Counted from the stretch's first letter, positions 18,743 to 27,190 are shown. The stretch: 64,000 nt of DNA from JANJUO01 sp942492935 (GCA_942492935.1 OW818654.1:868001-932000); one strand, 5' to 3'. The notes: generated from the letters alone by a model not told the origin. Made by a program: numbers and translations.

Positions 18743-18949
18743 GTCATTCTGAACTTGTTTCAGAATCCAATCTTTTCCTCTGTCATTCTGAACTCGTTTC
18801 AGAATCCATTCCTTTTTCTCTGTCATTCTGAACATGATTCTTAAAACCCCGTCCTAACCTTCCCCAAGGGGAAGGAAAATATGTAAAGTCCTCCCCTTGG
18901 GGAGGATTTAGGTGGGGTTACCTTTGTCATTCTGAACTCGATTCAGAAA
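18743..18949 (+). repeat. Cluster of four GTCATTCTGAAC intergenic repeats
   Basis: Copies begin at 18743, 18782, 18822 (truncated) and 18926. The consensus reads GTCATTCTGAAC, four variable bases, then TTCAGAATCC, and the ATTCTGAA/TTCAGAAT arms form a hairpin. Similar copies occur at 20678-20702, 20876-20901 and, inverted, at 42214-42239. Copy spacing is irregular and there are no unique spacers, so this is not a CRISPR array. Confidence 0.8.
18845..18919. repeat. Composite three-hairpin intergenic repeat
   Basis: The outer arms AACCCC (18845-18850) and GGGGTT (18914-18919) enclose two perfect 8-bp hairpins, CCTTCCCC-AA-GGGGAAGG (18858-18875) and TCCTCCCC-TT-GGGGAGGA (18889-18906). The outer arms continue imperfectly with CCTAA/TTTAGG. 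The unit is inserted within the GTCATTCTGAAC cluster and has the same plan as the element at 24155-24273. Confidence 0.75.
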
Positions 18950-18957
18950 ACTCCATC

Positions 18958-19833
18958 CTAACTTGCAAAACCGTATTCCTTAACTTCCCAAATTGAACGA
19001 GCGGTATGAACGGGTAAATGGTCTTTTGTCATACTAATCAATAATCTTCTTTGGTGCTGAATTTGCCTGTCTATTTTGAAAATTTGTTCCCTTAATTGTC
19101 TTTTTCTTTTAGAAATCCACAATTCATCATTAAGTTTTTCTTGAAAAACATAAGGTTCTTGCTTTTTTAATTGGGTAATCTTGAATTTTTCCGAATTAAT
19201 ATTTTTTTCAAGGTCCTTAATCTCCATTTTCAAAGCATTTTCTTCAGCTTTTAAATCTTTAAACTCAAAATTAACATCTTTACAAAGTGTCTGATGGAAT
19301 AATCTCAATCTTTTAATATCTCTTGATTTATAAGCATCTTGAATATTATCCCAAAATTTTTGAAAATTATCAGTATCACCACTCACGTCAGGATGTAATT
19401 TTTTTACAATTTGCCTGTACAGTTGTGGAATTTCATATTTGTCATTTATTTCACAGCTATCATAATTATAGCCAATTTTAAATCCATTTTCTAAATTATT
19501 ATAATGGTTATTAAATTCATTAGAATTTTGGATAACATCCCTACCAACAAACATATTGAGAAAATTAATAGTTTTTTCGGTAAGTTTTTCTCCTCTTCTA
19601 ATTTTAATGGATAAAACCTCAACTCTTCTATCTAATTCAGAAGCAATAAATGATTTGTTGTTCAATTCTTCTTCGAGGTCGCCAAAAATACTATCATAAG
19701 TGAACAACAATTGAGGTTGCAGAATATTTTTTAAATAATGCCAATCTGCCAATAAATTCAGTAATTCTTGACGACATTCTTCAATTTGGTCTTTCATTTC
19801 CTGAATTGCCGGAGTTTCTTTTCTTTTTGACAT
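18958..19833 (-). CDS. J-domain protein with long coiled coils
   Basis: 291 residues. A helical, charged N-terminus is followed by a J-domain (~130-185) with the diagnostic HPD at 147-149 (QIVKKLHPDVSGD), then a predicted coiled coil rich in E/K/L (~195-260). J-domains stimulate the ATPase of DnaK/Hsp70. No zinc-finger or client-binding domain of classical DnaJ is present, so this is a specialised co-chaperone (inference). I start at the second ATG because AAGG lies about 9 bases before it; the ATG nine bases upstream has no room for a ribosome site. It follows the AhpD-like gene within 20 bases. Confidence 0.8.
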   Translation of the reverse strand: MSKRKETPAIQEMKDQIEECRQELLNLLADWHYLKNILQPQLLFTYDSIFGDLEEELNNKSFIASELDRRVEVLSIKIRRGEKLTEKTINFLNMFVGRDVIQNSNEFNNHYNNLENGFKIGYNYDSCEINDKYEIPQLYRQIVKKLHPDVSGDTDNFQKFWDNIQDAYKSRDIKRLRLFHQTLCKDVNFEFKDLKAEENALKMEIKDLEKNINSEKFKITQLKKQEPYVFQEKLNDELWISKRKRQLREQIFKIDRQIQHQRRLLISMTKDHLPVHTARSIWEVKEYGFAS

Positions 19834-19849
19834 AATTATCATCCTTGAT

Positions 19850-20308
19850 TTATTTATCCAAATAATTTACTGATTCATTAGGTAAAATTTCATCAAGTGC
19901 TATTAATGCAAATCTCAAATGTGGAACCACGATTGAACCTCCAATTACTAATGCAATATTCATTGCTTCATTAATTTCCTTTCTGTTCAAACCCAATTTA
20001 ACGCAATTATCAAGGTGATAAAGTACGCAATCATTGCATCTAAGCACTAATGAACAAGCCAAACCAATTAGTTCTTTGTATTTACTTTCAAGAGTATCGT
20101 TACTATAAGCATTTGTATCAAGATTAAAAAATCTTTTATATGGCAGAAAATCCTGCTCAAAAACTTTTTCATTACCAGCTTCTCTTCTCGAAAAGAACTC
20201 ATCGAATATTTTGCTTTCCATCTGTCTAATTTTATCCATTTTTTTCAAACTCTGTTCAAAATTGTGCATTAATTCAGTATTTTTACTTATAAACACACAC
20301 AATTCCAT
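19850..20308 (-). CDS. AhpD/carboxymuconolactone decarboxylase-family protein
   Basis: A 152-residue helical protein with the AhpD-type redox motif: Cys91-x-x-Cys94 and His98 (RCNDCVLYHLDNC), preceded by IGLACSLVL and followed by GLNRKEINEAMNIALVIGGS. AhpD-like enzymes recycle peroxiredoxins or act as alkylhydroperoxidases. It is the first gene of a pair with the J-domain protein, suggesting a stress or redox-chaperone unit. Its upstream side is a repeat-rich gene-free stretch. Confidence 0.82.
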   Translation of the reverse strand: MELCVFISKNTELMHNFEQSLKKMDKIRQMESKIFDEFFSRREAGNEKVFEQDFLPYKRFFNLDTNAYSNDTLESKYKELIGLACSLVLRCNDCVLYHLDNCVKLGLNRKEINEAMNIALVIGGSIVVPHLRFALIALDEILPNESVNYLDK

Positions 20309-20708
20309 TTAGACAATTCACGTGCCGAAATCTGATTGCAATATTTTACATTAAAAAAATGCAAATTAACAAATTTTTTAGAATTATTTTACAAAAATTT
20401 ATTAACATTATTACTTTTTATTAAAATGCTTTGAAATAAAGTAAATTACATATTCATTTTTATGATTAGTTTGAAAGTATAATACAATAAATTTGATATG
20501 ATAACTCAGGCGCTTGATAATTTTCAATTTACTATGTTATTTGAATGAAAAACAAGTTAATTTAGAACAAGTTGAAAAAAAAATAAAAGAAATTACTTGA
20601 AATTCCTAGCGGGATTGCTGTACTTACGCCAGTTCCTTTCCCTTGGGATAGGTTAGGTTAGGCGGTATTTTAAAACAGTCATTCTGAACTCATTCAGAAT
20701 CCATTTTT

Positions 20709-20857
20709 TTTAGTAGCGTAGCTGCGACATCATAATAGAAATAATTTTCAACTCAATAAAAAAGCTGATTAGCAGCGATATAATTATGTCGCTCCTACGG
20801 GGCTTTAACAAAAAAAACAAATCTGTTCTATTAATATGTCGCAACTACGTTGCTAAA
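20709..20857. repeat. 32-bp imperfect inverted repeat (GTAGCnnCGTAG / TTGCGACAT family)
   Basis: Left arm 20709-20740 begins TTTAGTAGCGTAGCTGCGAC; right arm 20826-20857 contains ATGTCGCAACTACGTTGC and reads as its reverse complement with about five mismatches. The region between holds a related palindrome, AGCGATATAA-TTATGTCGCT (20776-20795), followed by CCTACGGGGC. This looks like a short non-autonomous palindromic element. Confidence 0.7.
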
Positions 20858-20976
20858 TACAATTGCAAGAATTATGTCATTCTGAACTCGTTTCAGAATC
20901 CATTCTTGAATACCGTCATTCCGAACAAAGTGAGGAATCCAGAAAAATAAGGTTGATTAGTTTTTGGATTTTAATG

Positions 20977-21042
20977 TTCTACTAAGGTTTATTAGTGTTC
21001 AGATTTTAAAATACCTTATTTAAATTATTAACCTTAGTAGAA
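20977..21042. repeat. REP-like hairpin related to the repeats flanking the Y1 transposase
   Basis: TTCTACTAAGGTT (20977-20989) and its exact reverse complement AACCTTAGTAGAA (21030-21042) enclose ACCTTATTTAAA. The same CTACTAAGGTT and ACCTTATTTAA words form the 133-bp repeats at 39771-39903 and 40565-40697, about 19 kb away. Confidence 0.75.
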
Positions 21043-21130
21043 AGCAATAACTCAATGACAATTTGCCTTATTATTTATATTGCTTTAATTTATTTTCAAT
21101 TTTTGAAACTAAGAAGTTATTTCGAAAGAA

Positions 21131-21196
21131 GACCTCAAAGAGGTCGAATGCTTATAGTAACTTTAATTTATATTTGAATTCGACCTCGTAGAGGTC
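21131..21196. repeat. Two GACCTCnnnGAGGTC palindromes
   Basis: GACCTCAAAGAGGTC at 21131-21145 and GACCTCGTAGAGGTC at 21182-21196, both next to TCGAAT or ATTCGA. Their arms are identical and only the three-base centre differs. Confidence 0.65.
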
Positions 21197-21384
21197 GTAT
21201 CGTAGTAATTTCCAATTCATTTCTATAATCATTAAATCTCTTTGAGATTTTTTTGGAAAATAAATTAAAATATATGCTTTGGGGAGCAGGGAAATTATTT
21301 TTCATCTTTTTTTTCATTCCTGTGAAACGAAAAGCACTTTCATGTGTCATTATATATGTGGGAATTGCAAAGATGGAAAAAGTT

Positions 21385-22428
21385 ATGAAGAATTTAGTTT
21401 TAATTGGTTTGCTACTATTTTGTGGCAGTGGTTTGTTTTCGGAAGAAATCCCAAATGGTGATGGTGACTTGATTTGGGAGCAGGACATTTATCCTGGTGT
21501 TGTTAGAGATGCAAAGTTTCATCCAATCACGGGCAATATAATTGCGGCTGTGAATCATGAAATATGGGAGATTGATGTGAAAGATGGGCACAAAATCAGA
21601 GTTTTTGAGGGGACTAATCCTGAAGCTACAACACATACTTTTTCAACATTACAAATTACGAATGATGGTAAAACTGTTATTTCTGGACCAGGTGGAGGAC
21701 TTGAGGGCTTGATTATTTGGGATTATGAAAGTGGCAAAGTAAGAAAACGATTTGACAAAGGCGGACCGAATATGAAAACTTTAGGAATTTTTCCTGATGA
21801 CAAAAGAGCAGTTTTTTTTACTTTTCAACTTACTGGTGAAACTCAACAAAGATTCTTAGTAATTTATGATTTTGAAAAAGACAGCATAATAAAAAAAGTA
21901 AATATTGCACCAAAGGGTACACAAAATATGGCTCTTTCAAAAGATGGTAAATATCTTGCAATAGCATTCAGATACAAGAATTCAAGTGGAGTTTGGGATT
22001 TACTAATGGAACTCTGGGATGCAGAAACACTAACACACATAAGAGATTTTGGGGAGGCATTTTCTGCAAATGAATTTTGGGACGTAAAAATCTCTAATGA
22101 TAACCAATATGTTGGGTTTATGGCTAATAGTAAATTGTATTTATACAAACTAAATGGGGATAAAGTTGATTTACTTGACATAAATACAAGAGCTGCAAAT
22201 ATTTGTTTTACAAATGATAATTCGTCTATACTTTTTGGAAAAGTAAAAAATGAGGAATATTATATTGATATAATAAATTTGCAACATAATCAAATAACTT
22301 ACAGTTTTCTCGGAATAAAACCTGGAATGAATACAGTATTTAATAAAAATAACGAAATATTTGCTGGTCAAAGTGGAATTAAACTCTTCTCCAATCGATG
22401 GTTTACTGTAGATGTCAAAGACAATTAA
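21385..22428 (+). CDS. Exported beta-propeller-like protein, interrupted before its T9SS domain
   Basis: 347 residues starting at MKNLVLIGLLLFCGSGLFSE, a signal peptide; an in-frame ATG at 21373 is also possible. The mature part shows WD40/quinoprotein-like blades (DAKFHPITGNIIAAVNHEIW, DGKTVISGPGGG, DGKYLAIAFRYKN, NDNQYVGFMANSK). The frame stops at TAA 22426-22428 with VKDN, but sequence on the far side of this stop continues in the same frame into a T9SS sorting domain (22429-22674). As read, the product lacks its export signal and is probably non-functional as a surface protein, unless the stop is a sequence error or is read through. Confidence 0.75.
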   Translation: MKNLVLIGLLLFCGSGLFSEEIPNGDGDLIWEQDIYPGVVRDAKFHPITGNIIAAVNHEIWEIDVKDGHKIRVFEGTNPEATTHTFSTLQITNDGKTVISGPGGGLEGLIIWDYESGKVRKRFDKGGPNMKTLGIFPDDKRAVFFTFQLTGETQQRFLVIYDFEKDSIIKKVNIAPKGTQNMALSKDGKYLAIAFRYKNSSGVWDLLMELWDAETLTHIRDFGEAFSANEFWDVKISNDNQYVGFMANSKLYLYKLNGDKVDLLDINTRAANICFTNDNSSILFGKVKNEEYYIDIINLQHNQITYSFLGIKPGMNTVFNKNNEIFAGQSGIKLFSNRWFTVDVKDN

Positions 22429-22674
22429 ATCGATTCCACATTTAAAATCAATTATGCAGAAAAGAAATTGTTAATTGAAAACACTACAAATCAGATTTTG
22501 AAATCATTAGAAATCACAGATATTAACGGTAAGATTCTTCATACTTTGAATTTAAACTTGGATACTAATTCAAAACTTAAATTTGATTTTACATTCATAT
22601 CTGGTATTTATTTTGCAACAATACAAACAGCTAACGGAAAGCGCTATTCACAAAAATTTATGGTTGTGGAGTAG
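22429..22674 (+). pseudogene. T9SS C-terminal sorting domain cut off by an in-frame TAA
   Basis: In the same frame as the preceding gene, 81 codons read IDSTFKINYAEKKLLIE..., then LEITDINGKILHTLNL, SGIYFATIQTANGKRYSQKF and a final MVVE, a complete type A T9SS sorting domain. No start codon with a ribosome site is visible, and such a domain has no role by itself. One substitution in TAA 22426-22428 would restore a single protein of about 429 residues. Confidence 0.75.
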
Positions 22675-22841
22675 TGGGAATTTCTAATTTTAATAAGTAT
22701 ATTTAATATTTCTTGAAATTTCCAGTTCGAATTACCTGTTTGAAACAAGTGTACGACCATGTCCATTTACAAAGCAGTAGATGTTGAATTATGTTTATAC
22801 AATCGCCCCACACAACCCACAACCATCAATAGACACCACTC

Positions 22842-22865
22842 TTTCCCCTCTTGTTAGAGGGGAAA
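22842..22865. terminator. Hairpin with 9-bp stem in the convergent region before mreB
   Basis: TTTCCCCTC (22842-22850), a six-base loop, GAGGGGAAA (22857-22865), then a T-rich stretch. It lies between the convergent interrupted T9SS gene and mreB. It may be a terminator or a fragment of the GC-rich intergenic repeats. Confidence 0.5.
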
Positions 22866-22939
22866 TTTTAGAGTTTTTATATTCTTTATTACAAACAGGT
22901 AATCCCTAACTGGATTTTCAGGGAATTTCTTTTTTTCTA

Positions 22940-23965
22940 TTAATATCTTGTACTTTTGATAAGTACTGAGGAATACTCTGCTAAATTTTCTAAAACTTTG
23001 CCTGTACCTCTTGCTACGGCTGTTAATGGGTCTTCCGCAATATGAACAGGTAAACTTGTTTCCCTTCTCAATCTTTCATCCAAACCTTTTAACAATCCAC
23101 CACCACCAGAGAGCATAATACCTCTGTCATAAATATCAGAAGCAAGCTCGGGAGGAGTTCTTTCTAACAAACTTAAAACAGCATTTACAATTTCACTTAC
23201 GATTTCGCCTATGGCTTCTCTGATATCCACCGAACTAACAGTAATCATTTTGGGAATACCAGAAACAAGGTCACGCCCTTTGACTTCAATTTCCATTTCT
23301 TCCTCAAGTGAAATAGCAGACCCAACACTACATTTAATCATTTCTGCAGTGCGTTCACCAATAAGGATATTATGACTTCTACGGAAATACTGAACAATTG
23401 CCTGTGTCATTTGGTCGCCCGCTTTTCTTATAGAAACATCACTTACGATACCAGACAATGCTATAACAGCAATTTCAGTTGTACCGCCACCAATATCAAC
23501 AATCATATTTCCGACTGGTTCATGAACGTTTAAACCAATACCAATAGCGCCTGCCATCGGTTCAGCAATTAAATGTACTTCTTTGGCACCTGCATGTTCA
23601 CAACTATCCCTTACGGCTCTCTTTTCTACCTCTGTAATACCTGAAGGTACGCATACAACAACTCTTCTTGCTGGTTGCCAAGACATAGATACTTTTCTGA
23701 TATATGCCCTAATCATTCCTTCTGCAATTTCAAAATCAGCAATAACCCCGTCTCTTAATGGACGGATAATCTTTATATCTTTATGAGTTTTTCCTACCAT
23801 TGATTGAGCTTCACGCCCAATTGCTATAATATGTTTTGTATTTCTGTCGAAAGCTACGATAGAAGGTTCATTTAGCACAATTCCTTTACCTTTCATCCAA
23901 ATTAAAGTATTCGCTGTGCCTAAATCCATCGCAACGTCATTTGAAAATAAGCGGAATATCGCCAT
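22940..23965 (-). CDS. mreB: Rod shape-determining protein MreB
   Basis: A 341-residue bacterial actin that organises lateral cell-wall synthesis at the inner membrane. Actin-fold signatures are present: phosphate-1 MDLGTANTLIW (~12-22), the connect region, phosphate-2 IVDIGGGTTEIAVI (~159-172) and the adenosine motif GIMLSGGGGLLKGL. Full family length. Unusually, mreC and mreD do not follow; downstream are a hairpin and a convergent gene, so mreB stands alone here and indicates a rod- or vibrio-shaped cell. Confidence 0.97.
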   Translation of the reverse strand: MAIFRLFSNDVAMDLGTANTLIWMKGKGIVLNEPSIVAFDRNTKHIIAIGREAQSMVGKTHKDIKIIRPLRDGVIADFEIAEGMIRAYIRKVSMSWQPARRVVVCVPSGITEVEKRAVRDSCEHAGAKEVHLIAEPMAGAIGIGLNVHEPVGNMIVDIGGGTTEIAVIALSGIVSDVSIRKAGDQMTQAIVQYFRRSHNILIGERTAEMIKCSVGSAISLEEEMEIEVKGRDLVSGIPKMITVSSVDIREAIGEIVSEIVNAVLSLLERTPPELASDIYDRGIMLSGGGGLLKGLDERLRRETSLPVHIAEDPLTAVARGTGKVLENLAEYSSVLIKSTRY

Positions 23966-24154
23966 TTTATTTTTCTGCTTTTTATTTCAATAAAAAAAAT
24001 TACAAGTTACAAAATTAAGTAATAATTATCAATTATTTTCTATTTTTTTTCATTATTGTCTGATAAATAATCAGTAGCAGAATAATTAAACAAAGTTTCG
24101 TTCAAATACAATAGATATAATTCCTTGAAAATATCAACGGGATTGAATTAAATT

Positions 24155-24273
24155 AACCCCACACTTCAACAAGTTCAGTGCAACGCCTAAATCCTCCCCA
24201 AGTGGAGGACTTAAATGTATTTCTCCCTTCGGGGAGGTTAGACATTGCACTGAGCTTGTCGAAGTGTGGGGTT
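24155..24273. repeat. 119-bp composite inverted-repeat element with 29-bp arms
   Basis: The left arm (24155-24183) begins AACCCCACACTTC and ends CAGTGCAA; the right arm (24245-24273) begins TTGCACTG and ends GTGTGGGGTT. They are reverse complements with two mismatches. Inside lie two further hairpins, TCCTCC...GGAGGA and CTCCC-TTCG-GGGAG. It lies in the 505-base gap between divergent mreB and the SGNH gene, so it is not a terminator. It shares its layout with 18845-18919 and has MITE-like structure. The remaining gap is AT-rich with nothing else recognised. Confidence 0.8.
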
Positions 24274-24470
24274 TCTTGTTGCAAACATTAATTCAATATT
24301 GGAATTTCAAAGAATTTTTTACAAAATAACAAAAATTCTAATATATTGTTAATTGGCATTGTAGTCACAAAATTTGATTAAATTTATTTTTTCTTCAAAT
24401 TAAATTTTTCTTTTTTGAAAATTGATTAATTATTCATAATTTAGTTGATTGTAAAATAATTGAGGTAAAT

Positions 24471-25070
24471 ATGTTTTGGTATGAAGATGAAGTCATAAGG
24501 GTAGAAAAGAGTTTCTTGGAATCAGGTAAAGTAAAACCGGCAGTTTTTTATGGTAGTGGAACGATTAACTTTTGGAGTTCTGTAGCTGATGAATTAGATG
24601 AATTAAATGTATTTAATGCTGGATTTGGTGGTTCAACAATTTCGGCTTGCTGCTGGTTTTACGAAAGATTAATAAAACCAATGTCGCCTTCATCTATTAT
24701 TTTGTATGCTGGTGAAAATGATTTAGGCGATAATCGCCATCCCGAGGAAGTTTGTATGATGGCTAAATTCTTTATTGACAGATTAAGAGAAAATTACCCA
24801 CATATACCTTTTACTTTTATTTCAATCAAGCCATCTCCTGCAAGATGGAATATAATTGATAGAATAAATTATACTAATGAAATTGTCAAATATATGATTT
24901 CATTTGAGAATAATGCTTTTTTCTTAGATGTTCATTCTGAAATGGTTGATAGATATGGACATCCTAATCCAGCATTATTTAATGATGATGGATTGCATTT
25001 AAGTTATGAAGGTTACCAACTTTGGAAAAAATTAATTGAAGAACATAAGAATTTTATTTTTAGAGTATAA
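24471..25070 (+). CDS. SGNH/GDSL-family hydrolase
   Basis: A 199-residue protein without a signal peptide. SGNH blocks: block I FYGSGTINFW with likely nucleophile Ser29; the glycine block NAGFGGST (~49-55); block III YAGENDLGD with Asn83; block V DDGLHLSYEGY (~176-186) with the Asp/His pair. The family includes esterases, lipases and carbohydrate acetylesterases; the substrate is unknown. GAGG lies five bases before the ATG. It begins a rightward cluster with an outer-membrane protein and menG. Confidence 0.85.
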   Translation: MFWYEDEVIRVEKSFLESGKVKPAVFYGSGTINFWSSVADELDELNVFNAGFGGSTISACCWFYERLIKPMSPSSIILYAGENDLGDNRHPEEVCMMAKFFIDRLRENYPHIPFTFISIKPSPARWNIIDRINYTNEIVKYMISFENNAFFLDVHSEMVDRYGHPNPALFNDDGLHLSYEGYQLWKKLIEEHKNFIFRV

Positions 25071-25091
25071 ATTAATAATTAGGAGTATATT

Positions 25092-25763
25092 ATGAAAAAA
25101 ATGGTGCTGTTTTTAATGATTGCAAGTAGCGTAATGCTATTTTCGCAGTATGACGATGATTATGAATACGATGGAATTTTGCGTAAAATTAGTATAGGTG
25201 CAGGATTAAATCTAAAAGCGGGCTATAATATAAGTGATTTACCATATAATCTTGGTAGTAGCTTAGGATTTGGTTTTGATTTAGATGGACTTTTCTATAT
25301 GCCAGTTTCCGAAGATAAAGAAACAGGATTATTGGTTAATTTAAGTTATTATAGTTATCCATTTGGTTTAGTTTTGAAAAGTGCTGGAGCTGATGTAACT
25401 CAAACACATAATTATACATATTTAGCTGTTGGTGCTGACATTGTGTATAATGGTTTGATGGCTGGATTGAATATTGGTTTATTTCCATTAAGTGGCTCAA
25501 GGTCAGAGAATGGGAATAGCCAAGAATTAGCAACAGATTTGATGGGTACTACATTTGATGCGAGAATTGGATATATGTACAATTTATTTGAAGATGCCTC
25601 TGGTTCATTAAATTTAACTGGAAAAATCAGCTATACTTTTTCACCAATTATCAAAGAGGATATGGATGGCATTAGAAATGAAGTTACAAATGAAAGTATG
25701 AGATATAATTTCACTCCATTAATTATATCCGTTGGGGTTAATTATTTATTTAAAATGGAATAA
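25092..25763 (+). CDS. Outer-membrane beta-barrel-like protein
   Basis: 223 residues with a signal peptide (MKKMVLFLMIASSVMLFSQ) and alternating amphipathic strands typical of a small OMP barrel: SIGAGLNLKAGYNI, LLVNLSYYSY, YTYLAVGADIVYNGLMAGLNIGL, TFDARIGYMYNL, SLNLTGKISYTF, and a last strand IISVGVNYLFKME. AGGAG precedes the ATG. Specific function unknown. It lies 21 bases after the SGNH gene. Confidence 0.8.
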   Translation: MKKMVLFLMIASSVMLFSQYDDDYEYDGILRKISIGAGLNLKAGYNISDLPYNLGSSLGFGFDLDGLFYMPVSEDKETGLLVNLSYYSYPFGLVLKSAGADVTQTHNYTYLAVGADIVYNGLMAGLNIGLFPLSGSRSENGNSQELATDLMGTTFDARIGYMYNLFEDASGSLNLTGKISYTFSPIIKEDMDGIRNEVTNESMRYNFTPLIISVGVNYLFKME

Positions 25764-25772
25764 TATAATTTA

Positions 25773-26462
25773 ATGAGTGAGCAAGTAAAAAAAATGTTTT
25801 CCGGTATATCCGGCAAATATGATTTATTAAACGATATACTTTCATTTGGAATACATCATAGGTGGAGAAAAAAAACTGTAAAGCAGGCAGTAGTTAGTCA
25901 AAATGCAAATATTTTGGATACTGCCTGTGGTACGGGTGATTTGGCATTTGAATTTTATAAGGCTTTAAAAGGCAATTGCAATATTATTGCTACAGATTTT
26001 TGTGAAGATATGCTTGACATAGCTAAGAAAAAAGCAAATTTCAATGAATACAAAATCAAATTTGAATTAGCTGATGTAATGAATTTGCATTTCAAGGATA
26101 AGACCTTTGATATTACAAGTATTTCATTTGGAATAAGAAATGTAGATGACACCAAAATCGGTATTTCGGAATTGGCGAGAGTTACTAAATCAGGTGGAAG
26201 AGTAGTAATCTTGGAATTTGGGCAGGCAGATGGATTATTTGGAAAGATTTACAATTTTTATTCAAAGTATTATATGCCGTTTGCAGGTAAATTAATCGCT
26301 GGTGATGATTATGCTTATTCCTATCTTCCAAAAACAGCAAAATTATTCCCTTGCAAAGATGAATTTGTTAATATTATGAAGAGTACAGGTAAATTTTCTG
26401 ATATTCATTACATAAAATTAAGTGGCGGAATTGCTTATATTTATACTGGTATTGTTATTTAA
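25773..26462 (+). CDS. menG: Demethylmenaquinone methyltransferase (UbiE/MenG)
   Basis: A 229-residue SAM-dependent methyltransferase. UbiE signatures: MFSGISGKYDLLND (~9-22), RWRKKTV, the SAM-binding DTACGTGDLAF, SISFGIRNVDD, and the C-terminal SGGIAYIYTG. It catalyses the C-methylation that finishes menaquinone (or ubiquinone) synthesis; menaquinone is likelier in this phylum. It starts nine bases after the OMP gene. Confidence 0.95.
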   Translation: MSEQVKKMFSGISGKYDLLNDILSFGIHHRWRKKTVKQAVVSQNANILDTACGTGDLAFEFYKALKGNCNIIATDFCEDMLDIAKKKANFNEYKIKFELADVMNLHFKDKTFDITSISFGIRNVDDTKIGISELARVTKSGGRVVILEFGQADGLFGKIYNFYSKYYMPFAGKLIAGDDYAYSYLPKTAKLFPCKDEFVNIMKSTGKFSDIHYIKLSGGIAYIYTGIVI

Positions 26463-26527
26463 CAACGTGGTTTAATTTTTTTAGAATTACAATTTTCTTT
26501 TTGTTAAAATAAATTTTTGGATAATTT

Positions 26528-27034
26528 ATGAAAAAACTATTGTTTACAATTTTCCTGATAATTTCGTTACCTCTTATGGCTGCCGGAGGCAAAAATCATC
26601 ATGCTGCATTATTCTTAGGTGCTACTTCAGGAACTTATAGTGAAGGTCATACTTATTTTACAGCTGGACTTGAATATGAATATTTGTTTTTGCAAACAAA
26701 TCCATCTATCGGAATTGGTTTGATTGCTGAAATGGTGATGGCTGACCATAGTGAAACTGTTTTAGCACTTCCATTAATTGTTCACCCATATTCAGGATTT
26801 AAGTTTTTTGTAGCTCCAGCAATAATTATGTACAGTGAAACAATTCCGGCTTCTTCAGATCCTTGGAATGAAGAAGCAGTAACTAATGAATCTGATACAG
26901 AATGGTTTGTACGGCTTGGTGCTGGATACGATTTTCATTTCAATCAATTTTCAGTTTCTCCATTACTTTCTGTAGATTTCATAGCAGGACATTCATATCT
27001 TGTTTATGGATTGAGTTTTGGAATTGGCTTTTAA
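26528..27034 (+). CDS. Exported hypothetical protein, probable small beta-barrel
   Basis: 168 residues with a signal peptide (MKKLLFTIFLIISLPLMAAG). The mature part alternates hydrophobic and polar residues (HAALFLGATSGTYSEG, FTAGLEYEYLFLQ, FVRLGAGYDFHFNQFSVSPLL) and ends LVYGLSFGIGF with a terminal aromatic, as in outer-membrane barrels. The ligand is unknown. An acidic loop (SDPWNEEAVTNESDTE) could be surface-exposed. Confidence 0.75.
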   Translation: MKKLLFTIFLIISLPLMAAGGKNHHAALFLGATSGTYSEGHTYFTAGLEYEYLFLQTNPSIGIGLIAEMVMADHSETVLALPLIVHPYSGFKFFVAPAIIMYSETIPASSDPWNEEAVTNESDTEWFVRLGAGYDFHFNQFSVSPLLSVDFIAGHSYLVYGLSFGIGF

Positions 27035-27124
27035 ATTTGAATGAAATTGGTTTTAAAGTAATGTTACTTTTTTTGAAAATCTAACAAATCCACATTTCAT
27101 TAGTAAAAATTTCCAATTTTGAGT

Positions 27125-27165
27125 AAAAAAAAATCCCTTAATCATTATGAATGAAAAAGGGATTT
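27125..27165 (-). terminator. Terminator for the OmpA-like gene
   Basis: AAATCCCTT (27131-27139) and AAGGGATTT (27157-27165) form a 9-bp stem. The A run at 27125-27133 gives a U tail on the minus-strand transcript. Confidence 0.8.
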
Positions 27166-27190
27166 GAAAATTTCAAATTGTGAATTTGGA

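Larger units (their letters stand above)
20309..21384. other. Gene-free intergenic stretch filled with palindromic repeats
   Basis: About 1.1 kb between divergent genes without a credible coding frame. The first 300 bases are AT-rich with nothing recognisable. From 20600 onward short repeats of several families follow each other: a CCTTTCCCTTGGG fragment near 20630, GTCATTCTGAAC copies at 20678-20702 and 20876-20901, the inverted repeat at 20709-20857, the REP-like hairpin at 20977-21042, and GACCTC palindromes at 21131-21196. A small AAATCTC-TTT-GAGATTT hairpin with T run is near 21234-21255. Confidence 0.75.

Noticed and set aside
18743..18949. Possible CRISPR array
   Set aside because: Repeats are palindromic, unevenly spaced, varied in the centre and dispersed elsewhere; there are no spacers of uniform length and no cas genes.
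21253..21384. Longer start for the interrupted propeller gene
   Set aside because: The extension from TTG 21253 overlaps an intergenic hairpin and would bury the signal peptide inside the protein.
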